A stretch of DNA of 64,000 bases, taken from Bacillus_BU sp051233475. GTDB taxonomy: Bacteria; Bacillota; Bacilli; Bacillales; Cytobacillaceae. The stretch is taken from contig NZ_JBKFGH010000035.1 of the NCBI RefSeq assembly GCF_051233475.1, positions 1 to 64,000 of the forward strand. Direction: 5' to 3'. The notes beneath the pieces were generated by a model. It did not search any database, had not been told where the DNA came from, and was given only the letters and a program-made list of their open reading frames with translations. Of the stretch, positions 35,984-43,502 are shown piece after piece; position 1 is the stretch's first letter; each line of letters begins with the position of its first letter. A program made the position numbers and the translations under genes.

Positions 35984-36096
35984 TATACGCACAATTTTGT
36001 TTAAAAGTATTAATTTACAACTTTCCTTATTAAAAAGGTGTTTTAACGAGGTTTTTACTATTAATCACCTAACAAATATACATACGTGTTCGTTAA
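35984..36096. promoter_or_regulatory. Weak AraR-like half sites
   Basis: TATACGCACA at 35984-35993 and TGTTCGTTAA at 36087-36096 match the TGTACGTACA core at 8 and 7 of 10 positions. Auxiliary sites for looping with the main box at 36140 are possible. Low confidence each. Confidence 0.35.
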
Positions 36097-36130
36097 AAAA
36101 AATAATTTGTTGTTATTTTTCATAAACCTC

Positions 36131-36159
36131 TTGAAAACTTATACGTACATATATATAAT
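36131..36159 (+). promoter_or_regulatory. Sugar operon promoter with AraR-type operator in the spacer
   Basis: -35 TTGAAA (36131-36136), 17-bp spacer, -10 TATAAT (36154-36159). Inside the spacer TATACGTACA (36140-36149) differs at one position from the TGTACGTACA core seen before araD. AraR bound there would occlude RNA polymerase. Transcription should begin near 36166, leaving a leader of about 185 nt. Confidence 0.7.
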
Positions 36160-36249
36160 GTGAATATAACGATGAAGAACAAGTTGGAACTATGTGGATA
36201 GTGAAAACTATGTTTTTATTATTATATCAATACATATTTTATTTGAAAA

Positions 36250-36263
36250 TGAAAACGCTTTAT
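36250..36263 (+). promoter_or_regulatory. cre-like CcpA site in the operon leader
   Basis: TGAAAACGCTTTAT matches the cre consensus except at the C of the last block. It lies about 85 nt downstream of the predicted start point, where CcpA can act as a roadblock. Confidence 0.5.
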
Positions 36264-36349
36264 TCTGTGGGGTTGCGTGAAGTATATTAAATCACATTCC
36301 GTGATTTTAATATAAAAATTTTTACAATATAAAAAGAGGGGGCAGTACA

Positions 36350-37315
36350 TTGAAAAAATTTATTTCTTTAATGTTAGTTGCAATCCTAGCTTTAGGATTA
36401 GCTGCATGTAACAAAGAAGAAAAGGCAGCAACTGACTCAGGTGGCGAGAAAAAGAAAGATGATCAAATCGTCTTTGGTTATACCTCTATGACCCAGAATA
36501 ATCCTTTCTTCCAAATTCTTGAAGAGTCTATTCGTAAAGAAGTAGAGGCAAAAGGCGATAAACTGATTACAACAAACCCTGCAATGGATGTTGCGCTTCA
36601 AATTAACCAAATTGAAGATATGATTGCTCAAGGTATCGATGCAATCTACTTAAACCCAGTTGACTGGGAAGGTATTCGTCCTGCTTTACAAATGTTAAAA
36701 GAAGCTAATATTCCTATTATTAACTATGATACAGAAGTAAAAGATTTCGATTATGTAACTGCTTATGTTGGTTCTGATAACAAAAATGCGGGCCGCGTTT
36801 GTGGTGAAGACTTAGTAAAAAGATTCCCTAATGGCGGGAAAATCGTTATTCTTGATAGCCCAACTATGAACTCTGTAAACGATCGAATTGCAGGTTTCGA
36901 GGAAGCTATTAAGGGTAAAGGTTTTGAAGTAGTAGCACAACAAGATGCAAAAGGTGATTTAGAAACAGCTCTTGACCTTACTGAAGATATTCTTCAAGCG
37001 CACAATGATGTAATCGCTATCATGGGCGGAAATGACCCAACTGCTTTAGGTGCTTTAGCTGCTGTTAAAGCTGCAAACAAAACTGATATTATCATCTACG
37101 GTGTTGACGGATCTCCAGATGCAAAAGCTGCAATCGCTGAAGGTGGCCCATTTGTTGGAACAGGTGCACAATCACCAATTCAAATCGGTGTTCAATCAGT
37201 TGAAGTTGCATACAAAGTGTTAAACAAAGAAAAGTTCGAAAAGAGAACTCCAGTTGAAACTTTCTTAATTAACAAAGACAATGTAGAAAAATATGGCCTA
37301 GATGGCTGGCAGTAA
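36350..37315 (+). CDS. Sugar ABC transporter substrate-binding lipoprotein
   Basis: Periplasmic-binding-protein-like I (RbsB-type) lipoprotein of 321 aa. The signal peptide ends in the lipobox LAAC at residues 17-20, followed by a Lys/Glu-rich linker and the two-lobed sugar-binding fold (DQIVFGYTSMTQNNPFFQI onward). The motifs GIDAIYLNPVDW and GGNDPTALGALAA are typical of ribose/xylose/allose-type binding proteins. The start is TTG behind AGAGGGGG. It is first of the transporter operon; an inverted repeat behind it may set its higher expression. The sugar is probably a pentose by context. Confidence 0.9.
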   Translation: MKKFISLMLVAILALGLAACNKEEKAATDSGGEKKKDDQIVFGYTSMTQNNPFFQILEESIRKEVEAKGDKLITTNPAMDVALQINQIEDMIAQGIDAIYLNPVDWEGIRPALQMLKEANIPIINYDTEVKDFDYVTAYVGSDNKNAGRVCGEDLVKRFPNGGKIVILDSPTMNSVNDRIAGFEEAIKGKGFEVVAQQDAKGDLETALDLTEDILQAHNDVIAIMGGNDPTALGALAAVKAANKTDIIIYGVDGSPDAKAAIAEGGPFVGTGAQSPIQIGVQSVEVAYKVLNKEKFEKRTPVETFLINKDNVEKYGLDGWQ

Positions 37316-37345
37316 GATTTAACCAATAATGGTCTAGATTATAGT

Positions 37346-37447
37346 GGGTGACTCAAAACATAGGTTTCAGCCTTCAAACTACATATTTTAGTAGGTAAAT
37401 CTGCTATTTATGTATAAGAATTGGTGCCAAACACTTATGAGTCACCC
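37346..37447 (+). promoter_or_regulatory. Long-range inverted repeat between binding protein and ATPase genes
   Basis: GGGTGACTCA (37346-37355) and TGAGTCACCC (37438-37447) are perfect complements separated by 82 nt, followed by TTTCTATTT. In the transcript they would close a large stem-loop that could protect the upstream mRNA or attenuate transcription into the ATPase gene. Confidence 0.55.
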
Positions 37448-37471
37448 TTTCTATTTAACGAGGTGGAGAAT

Positions 37472-38962
37472 ATGAGCGGCAAACTGTTGGAAATGAGTGG
37501 CGTAAATAAACGGTTTCCTGGGGTTTATGCTTTAAAGGGTGTTGATTTCGAACTGGAAAGTGGAGAAGTTCACGCGCTTCTTGGAGAAAACGGAGCAGGT
37601 AAATCAACGCTCATGAAAATACTTAGTGGTATTTACAGCATAGATGAAGGAAAGATCTTTATCAATGGACAAGAGGTGCAGATCAACGATGTAAAAGATG
37701 CCCAAAAGTATGGAATTAGCATTATTCATCAAGAAATCTGTTTAGTACCTTATTTATCCATCGCGGAAAATATATATTTAGGGCGTGAACCAGTCAAGAA
37801 AACAGGTTTTATTGATAAAAAAACGATGTATGAGAATGCTCAAAAGTTTTTGGATGAATTTGATCTTGGGGTGTCTGCTCGTACAATAGTCAATAAACTT
37901 AATGTGGCCCAGCAGCAAATGATTGAAATTATTAAAGCGGTATCGTTCAATTCGAAAATTATTGTCATGGACGAACCAACTTCTTCCTTAACAGAAAAAG
38001 AAGTTGATTTCTTATTTAAAACAATTCGAAACTTAAAGGCGCAAGGCGTTGGAATGGTTTATATTTCTCACAGAATGAATGAGTTATTTGAAATTACCGA
38101 TCGTATCACGGTCATGCGTGATGGTGCCTGTATTGGGACTGTAGTCACAAAAGAGACTACACATGAAAAATTAATTGCCATGATGGTTGGTCGAGAATTA
38201 ACCAATTATTATGTTAGAGACTTTTCAACTACTGGGGAAACTGTGTTGAAGGTGAATAATTTATCCAGAAAAGGGGTATTAGAAAACGCCAGCTTCGAAC
38301 TTAAGAAAGGTGAAATCCTTGGTTTTGCTGGATTAGTTGGTGCAGGCAGATCTGAACTAATGAAGTGTATCTTTGGACTGGATCCATTTGAACAAGGTGA
38401 AATCTTGGTGAATGGAGAAAAGAAAGCGATTAAAAATCCAAATGATGCCATAAAAAATGGGATTGCCTACGTAACGGAGAATCGAAAAGAAGAAGGCTTA
38501 TTCCTAATCCAGTCTGTTCGATACAATACAACTATTAAGATTTTGGATAAATTTATGAAATTCTTCAGTGTTGATTCTAAATATGAAAATAATGCAGCTA
38601 ATAATTATATAAAGGATTTATCGATTAAAACCCCTAGCGCTGATCAAGAAGTCGGAAATTTGAGCGGCGGCAATCAGCAAAAGGTTTTAATTTCTAGATG
38701 GTTAGCGACAAAGCCACGAGTGTTAATCCTTGATGAACCAACCAGGGGTGTCGATGTTGGGGCAAAAGCAGAAATCTATTCAATTATGAACCGATTGGTT
38801 AAAGAAGGGGTTTCGATCATCATGATCAGCTCAGAGTTGCCGGAAGTTATCAATATGAGCGACCGAGTTGCCGTTATGTGTAAGGGGAAAATTCAGACCA
38901 TTTTAGATAGAGGTCGCTTTAGTCAGGAAACGATTATGCATTACGCTACTGGAGGTAATTAA
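37472..38962 (+). CDS. Sugar ABC transporter ATP-binding protein (duplicated ATPase)
   Basis: RbsA/MglA/XylG-type protein of 496 aa with two fused ATPase domains. The first has Walker A GENGAGKST near residue 36, signature LNVAQQQMIE and Walker B IIVMDEPTSSL. The second (from about 250) has the degenerate GLVGAGRSE loop, NLSGGNQQKV signature and VLILDEPTRGVD. The asymmetry is normal for the family. ATG 37472 is chosen since GAGGTGGAG is just upstream; an in-frame ATG/GTG-type start 51 nt earlier lies inside the inverted repeat. It powers the permease encoded next. Confidence 0.92.
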   Translation: MSGKLLEMSGVNKRFPGVYALKGVDFELESGEVHALLGENGAGKSTLMKILSGIYSIDEGKIFINGQEVQINDVKDAQKYGISIIHQEICLVPYLSIAENIYLGREPVKKTGFIDKKTMYENAQKFLDEFDLGVSARTIVNKLNVAQQQMIEIIKAVSFNSKIIVMDEPTSSLTEKEVDFLFKTIRNLKAQGVGMVYISHRMNELFEITDRITVMRDGACIGTVVTKETTHEKLIAMMVGRELTNYYVRDFSTTGETVLKVNNLSRKGVLENASFELKKGEILGFAGLVGAGRSELMKCIFGLDPFEQGEILVNGEKKAIKNPNDAIKNGIAYVTENRKEEGLFLIQSVRYNTTIKILDKFMKFFSVDSKYENNAANNYIKDLSIKTPSADQEVGNLSGGNQQKVLISRWLATKPRVLILDEPTRGVDVGAKAEIYSIMNRLVKEGVSIIMISSELPEVINMSDRVAVMCKGKIQTILDRGRFSQETIMHYATGGN

Positions 38963-38963
38963 C

Positions 38964-39962
38964 ATGTCTCAATTGACTGTATCAGAAAAGAAGAACACCA
39001 ATTTTGTTCTAAATGTTGGAGTGGGGCTAAAAGATTTTATCCGTCATAATTTAGGGATTATTTTAGGGTTTTTAGTATTATGTATTGTCATTTCCATCGT
39101 AAACCCTAACTTTTTATCATCAAACAACTTAATGAACGTATTAAGACAAACTTCTACTAACCTTTATTTAGCGTTAGCGATGACGATGATCATCATTTTG
39201 GGTGGAATTGACCTTTCAGTAGGCTCGATTATGGCGGTTGTCGGGGTTGTCACGACTGCTCTTATTGCTCAATCTGGTGTACCCGTTTACCTTGCAGTAA
39301 TCGCAGGTGTTTTGGTAGGTATTTTGATTGGATCAGTGAATGGTTATGTAGTCGCCACAACGGTTATCCCTCCATTTATTGTTACGCTGGCCACGATGAA
39401 TATCGCACGTGGAGCCGCATATGTTTTGACAGACGGGAAACCGGTTCGGGTTATGTCGGATTCCTTTAACTTTATCGGTTCTGGTTATGTTGGTGGAGTT
39501 GTTCCTATGCCGGTCGTCTATTTAATTATTATTCTACTTCTATGCTATTTAATCATGAATAAAACAAAGCTGGGTCGTTATATGTATGCGGTTGGCGGAA
39601 ATGCTGATGCGGCTAAATTTTCAGGGATCAATATTAAAAAAGTAAAATTCTTTGCTTATACATTTAGCGGATTAATGGCATCAGTTGCTGGTATCGTTTT
39701 AGCATCACGGATGTTCTCAGGTCAGCCAACTGCAGGAAATGGAGCAGAGCTTGATGCCATCGCAGCTGTTGTCTTAGGTGGTACTAGTATGACCGGAGGA
39801 TCGGGGCGAATTGGTGGTACGGTAATCGGCGCATTAATTATCGGTGTACTGAGCAATGGCTTGAATTTAATGGGAGTTAGCTCATTCTGGCAATACATTG
39901 TAAAGGGTATCGTTATTTTAGTGGCTGTTTATGCCGATGTTATTAAAAAGAGAAAAGCTTAA
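38964..39962 (+). CDS. Sugar ABC transporter permease (RbsC-type)
   Basis: Integral membrane protein of 332 aa with about nine to ten helices of the branched-chain/ribose permease superfamily. The conserved cytoplasmic coupling loop is in AIAAVVLGGTSMTGGSGRIGGTVIG near residue 255 onward, and ILGGIDLSVGS near residue 75 is the other family hallmark. The ribosome binding site GGAGGT lies within the end of the ATPase gene, whose stop is one base before this ATG, so expression is coupled. A hairpin follows it. Confidence 0.92.
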   Translation: MSQLTVSEKKNTNFVLNVGVGLKDFIRHNLGIILGFLVLCIVISIVNPNFLSSNNLMNVLRQTSTNLYLALAMTMIIILGGIDLSVGSIMAVVGVVTTALIAQSGVPVYLAVIAGVLVGILIGSVNGYVVATTVIPPFIVTLATMNIARGAAYVLTDGKPVRVMSDSFNFIGSGYVGGVVPMPVVYLIIILLLCYLIMNKTKLGRYMYAVGGNADAAKFSGINIKKVKFFAYTFSGLMASVAGIVLASRMFSGQPTAGNGAELDAIAAVVLGGTSMTGGSGRIGGTVIGALIIGVLSNGLNLMGVSSFWQYIVKGIVILVAVYADVIKKRKA

Positions 39963-39992
39963 CCTAAACAAATTATTGTTTAGGTATTCTTT
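39963..39992 (+). terminator. Hairpin after the permease gene (partial terminator)
   Basis: Perfect 9-bp stem CCTAAACAA / TTGTTTAGG with an ATTA loop followed by TATTCTTTTT. It may attenuate transcription between the transporter genes and the catabolic genes. Confidence 0.6.
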
Positions 39993-40057
39993 TTACCCAA
40001 ATCGATACTCAATTATTCTGTTGCATGTTAAGACTATTAATGCGAGTAGGTGATAGT

Positions 40058-41074
40058 TTGAGAGAGGGAATTGCAATTGCGGGTACAATCGCATTGGATG
40101 AAATAAAAAGAATTGAAAAATATCCAAATAAATCTGAACTTACCACGATTCAAAGTATCGGTAGATCGATAGGTGGAGCCGTCTCCAATTGTTCGGTTGC
40201 TTTGTCAAAAATTGATCCAGGTCTACCTATCGAGGTAGTAACGCTTATTGGTGATGATGAAAAAGGTCTATTTTTGAAGGATAAATTATCTCAATATAAA
40301 AATATGGATCTGAGTCGAGTAAAAGAGATTGGAAATACACCGTTTACTGATGTAATTGCGGATTCTTCGGATCATACGAGAACCTTTTTCTACTACAGAG
40401 GAAATTCAAGTTTATTTGATGAAAAGACAATTGATCTTGAAACATTAAATTCAAAGATCCTTCATATTGCCTATATTTTATTGTTGGAATCTTTGGACCA
40501 AGAAGATAGCGAATACGGTACAAAGATGGCCAAGGTGTTAAAGCAAGCACAAGAACTCGGGATAAAAACTTCGATAGATATAGTTAGTGAGAATAGCAAC
40601 AGGTACGAACGGCTTGTTCCTCCAAGTTTAAAATATACAAACTATTGCGTCATCAATGAGCTTGAAGCGGGTAAGAGTGTCGGTATTAACTTGAGAGATG
40701 TTGATGGAAAATTAGTTACTCAGGATATTAAGAAGGTTCTGTTTAAGTTAAAGGATTTTGGTGTAAAAGACTGGGTGGTACTTCATACCCCGGAAGGAAG
40801 CTTCGGTTTTGATGGTATGAATGTGCATAGTATCCCTTCCTTATTATTAGATAAACACATGATTAAAGGTACGGTTGGTGCTGGGGATGCCTATGTATCT
40901 GGAGTTTTATACGGTGCTTTAATAGGTTTAGATCTTCCTAGTTCTATGAAGTTAGGGACAGCGGCAGCTGCCTCATCATTGTTTGAAGAGGATAGCACTT
41001 CGGGAATTAAAGGTTATCAGCAATTAATTGCTATGTATGAAGAGTTTCCTAAGCGGGACGAATTACGATTATAA
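40058..41074 (+). CDS. PfkB-family sugar kinase
   Basis: Ribokinase-superfamily kinase of 338 aa. The N-terminal strand IAIAGTIALDEIKRI matches the family start, and the C-terminal signature GTVGAGDAYVSGVLYGA holds the anion hole and the catalytic Asp. The usual DT of the DTxGAGD motif is replaced by GT. I choose TTG 40058, with TAGGTGAT upstream, since the family begins at that point; an ATG at 40025 would add 11 residues without a ribosome binding site. By context it phosphorylates a ketose produced by the isomerase encoded at 42000, perhaps at C1. Substrate not proven. Confidence 0.82.
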   Translation: MREGIAIAGTIALDEIKRIEKYPNKSELTTIQSIGRSIGGAVSNCSVALSKIDPGLPIEVVTLIGDDEKGLFLKDKLSQYKNMDLSRVKEIGNTPFTDVIADSSDHTRTFFYYRGNSSLFDEKTIDLETLNSKILHIAYILLLESLDQEDSEYGTKMAKVLKQAQELGIKTSIDIVSENSNRYERLVPPSLKYTNYCVINELEAGKSVGINLRDVDGKLVTQDIKKVLFKLKDFGVKDWVVLHTPEGSFGFDGMNVHSIPSLLLDKHMIKGTVGAGDAYVSGVLYGALIGLDLPSSMKLGTAAAASSLFEEDSTSGIKGYQQLIAMYEEFPKRDELRL

Positions 41075-41084
41075 GGAGGATATT

Positions 41085-41957
41085 ATGTTAGTTACTTTAA
41101 ACGAAATTCTAGCTAAAGCAGAAGAAGGAAATTATGCAGTGGGTGCTTTTAATTGTCCTACTTTAGAGGCGGTTCGGGCTGTAACGGAAGCGGCAGAGGA
41201 ATTGCAAGTGCCAATTATCTTATCCCATGCCGAGGTACATAATGAACTTGTTCCGATTGAAATTATGGGGCCGATTCTCGTAGATTTTGCGAAAAGAGCT
41301 AGTGTTCCTGTTGCAGTCCATTTAGATCATGGTACCAATATAGAGATTGTCAAAACAGCCATAGATTTAGGCTTTAGCTCTGTCATGATCGACGCTTCCC
41401 ATATGAGTTATGAGGATAATATTCGGACTGTTAAGGAAGTTGTAGAATATGCCCATCAACATAATGTATCAGTTGAAGCAGAGCTTGGCGTCATGACTTC
41501 CTCCGGGATTGGTGGAGAAGAAACGCAAGGTGCAGAGCTAGCGGCCTCTGGTGAAGCTTCAGATTATTATACCGATCCACTGATTGCGAAAGACTTTGTT
41601 GAGAAAACAGAAACGGATGCGTTAGCAGCTTCCTTTGGAACGGTTCATGGAATTTACATGAGTGAACCTAAGCTTGATTTTGACCGCCTTCAAGCGATTT
41701 CAGATAATATTCAAAGACCTGTCGTGATGCATGGCGGATCAGGGCTCAGTACCGATGATTACCTTAAAGCAATCAATAACGGTGTAAGAAAAATAAATTA
41801 TTATAGTTATGCGGCTAAAGCGGGTGCGCAAGCTGTTAAAGAATATATTAATGCCCATGAAAATCTCTTCTACCATGACCTTACAACTGCAGCAAAAGAA
41901 GCTATTAAAGAAGATGTGAAACGAGCAATGGAAATCTTTTTAAATACAAAAAAATAA
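41085..41957 (+). CDS. Class II (zinc) ketose-bisphosphate aldolase
   Basis: 290-aa class II aldolase of the FbaA/GatY/KbaY type. Zinc ligands and catalytic residues can be seen: VPVAVHLDHGTN (Asp and His), VEAELGVM (Glu), GTVHGIY (His) and VMHGGSGL (His and Gly loop). NNGVRKINYYSYAA closes the phosphate site. The ATG has TAAGGAGG upstream and lies 10 nt behind the kinase gene. Together the two suggest cleavage of a ketose 1-phosphate or 1,6-bisphosphate into DHAP and an aldehyde. True fructose-bisphosphate aldolase activity is the alternative. Confidence 0.85.
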   Translation: MLVTLNEILAKAEEGNYAVGAFNCPTLEAVRAVTEAAEELQVPIILSHAEVHNELVPIEIMGPILVDFAKRASVPVAVHLDHGTNIEIVKTAIDLGFSSVMIDASHMSYEDNIRTVKEVVEYAHQHNVSVEAELGVMTSSGIGGEETQGAELAASGEASDYYTDPLIAKDFVEKTETDALAASFGTVHGIYMSEPKLDFDRLQAISDNIQRPVVMHGGSGLSTDDYLKAINNGVRKINYYSYAAKAGAQAVKEYINAHENLFYHDLTTAAKEAIKEDVKRAMEIFLNTKK

Positions 41958-41999
41958 TCTGCATATTTTACAAATAAGATTGGACTGGAGATGAGCAGT

Positions 42000-42539
42000 A
42001 TGGATCGCAAAGATTATGAAAGAATGAAAGAAAAAGCATTAGAGCTGTTTGATAAAGCAAATATTATTCTGACGGATGAAGAGAAAGAACAAGTAGAGGT
42101 TGCCGATTTTGGCTTGAATAAGGTTGAGGATACAGGATTGCAATTGATCACTTATGTCAATACAGAACAAGTTTGTGCAAAGGAGCTGGCCTTACTGCCA
42201 TTCCAAACATGTCCGGAACACAGACATCCGAAACGTGCATTTGATGACGGAAAAGAAGAAACATTTCGGTGTAGATATGGTACGGTTTATCTTTATGTTG
42301 AAGGGGAAGAAACAGAAAATCGTACGATGCAGCCTCCAGTTGGTGATGAAAATTATTACACTGCATACAAAGAAATCGTTTTGCACCCTGGTGAGCAATA
42401 TACCATTTATCCAAATACACTTCACTGGTTTAAAGCAGGAAGTGAAGGGGCGGTAGTCTCTGAATTTTCAACAAGAAGTACAGATGAAGAGGATATTTTT
42501 ACCGACCTAAGAATCAAAAGAATACCAGAAATCAATTAA
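42000..42539 (+). CDS. D-lyxose ketol-isomerase (cupin)
   Basis: Manganese-dependent cupin sugar isomerase of 179 aa, family of bacterial D-lyxose isomerases (interconverting D-lyxose/D-xylulose, often also D-mannose/D-fructose). The metal-binding set is visible: His74 and His76 in PEHRHPK, Glu87 in GKEETFR, and His142 in NTLHWFKAG. ATG 42000 is preferred, because GGAG lies 9 nt upstream and abuts the earlier ATG 41991. It is the last gene before the terminator at 42585. It gives the strongest clue that the operon handles lyxose or a related aldose. Confidence 0.85.
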   Translation: MDRKDYERMKEKALELFDKANIILTDEEKEQVEVADFGLNKVEDTGLQLITYVNTEQVCAKELALLPFQTCPEHRHPKRAFDDGKEETFRCRYGTVYLYVEGEETENRTMQPPVGDENYYTAYKEIVLHPGEQYTIYPNTLHWFKAGSEGAVVSEFSTRSTDEEDIFTDLRIKRIPEIN

Positions 42540-42582
42540 TACGTTCAAAATGCCCTTAATAGATTTTGCTATCTTTAGGAGG

Positions 42583-42609
42583 TTGGGAGGGTTGTCCTCC
42601 CTTTTTTTT
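42583..42609 (+). terminator. Terminator between the lyxose-type operon and ara operon
   Basis: Stem GGGAGG / CCTCCC with a 5-nt loop followed by T8. Confidence 0.8.
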
Positions 42610-42616
42610 GCAGTTA

Positions 42617-42676
42617 TTGAATGTACGTACAATTTATATTAAAATAGAAATAGGTTTATAAATATGCGTACAACTT
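42617..42676 (+). promoter_or_regulatory. araDBA promoter with two AraR boxes
   Basis: -35 TTGAAT (42617-42622), 17-bp spacer, -10 TAAAAT (42640-42645). The perfect palindrome TGTACGTACA (42622-42631) sits over the -35/spacer. A second copy, TATGCGTACA (42663-42672), lies 41 bp downstream, four helical turns away, past the start point. Two AraR boxes at about this spacing are known at the B. subtilis ara promoter, where AraR binds cooperatively and loops DNA. Confidence 0.8.
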
Positions 42677-42797
42677 TGTGGTGTTTATTACAACAACTAA
42701 GTACAAGTTAGTCTTATCCAAATAATAGGATAAGAGAATGAAAGAGGTAATAAGGAATTTCTAAACTAATTTCATATTGGAAAGGTGTTGATTTATA

Positions 42798-43487
42798 GTG
42801 TTAGAAAAGTTAAAGGAACAAGTACTAGAAGCTAATTTATCTCTCCCGAAATACGGCTTAGTTACGTTTACTTGGGGAAATGTAAGCGGTATCAACAGAG
42901 AAGAAGGGCTTATCGTCATTAAGCCGAGTGGTGTTTCCTATGACGAAATGAAAGTGGAGGATTTAGTTGTTCTTGATTTAGATGGCCATATTGTGGAAGG
43001 CCATTATAAACCGTCTTCAGATACGGAAACTCATCTAGTTTTATACAAGCATTTTCCTGACATTGGTGGGATTGTTCATACTCATTCCCCTTGGGCAACA
43101 GCCTGGGCCCAGGCGGGAAAATCGATTCCTGCCTTGGGAACAACACATGCAGACTATTTCAATGGGACCATTCCTTGTACAAGAGAGATGACTGAGGAAG
43201 AGATTGAAGGTCAATATGAGCTTGAAACAGGTAATGTGATTATCGAAACATTCAAAGGCATAAACCCTAATGAAGTGCCAAGTGTGTTGGTACATAACCA
43301 TGCACCATTTAACTGGGGAAAGAATCCTTTAGAAGCAGTTCATAATGCGGTCGTTTTAGAGGAATGTGCTAAGATGGCTTACCACGCCTTTCAATTAAAT
43401 CCAGGTTTACCTTCCATGAATTCAATTTTATTAGAGAAACATTTTTATAGAAAACACGGTGTTAATGCTTATTATGGCCAAAAATAA
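42798..43487 (+). CDS. araD: L-ribulose-5-phosphate 4-epimerase
   Basis: Converts L-ribulose 5-phosphate to D-xylulose 5-phosphate, the last step of arabinose use. Class II aldolase/adducin fold, 229 aa as in B. subtilis AraD. Zinc and catalytic motifs: TWGNVSG and KPSGVSYDEM for phosphate binding, VHTHSPWATAWAQ with two zinc His, TTHADYF, and VHNHAPFNWG with the third His. GTG start behind GGAAAGGTG. It is first in an araD-araB-araA order, unlike araA-araB-araD of B. subtilis. Controlled by the AraR boxes just upstream. Confidence 0.95.
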   Translation: MLEKLKEQVLEANLSLPKYGLVTFTWGNVSGINREEGLIVIKPSGVSYDEMKVEDLVVLDLDGHIVEGHYKPSSDTETHLVLYKHFPDIGGIVHTHSPWATAWAQAGKSIPALGTTHADYFNGTIPCTREMTEEEIEGQYELETGNVIIETFKGINPNEVPSVLVHNHAPFNWGKNPLEAVHNAVVLEECAKMAYHAFQLNPGLPSMNSILLEKHFYRKHGVNAYYGQK

Positions 43488-43502
43488 AGAGGTGATATTG
43501 CC

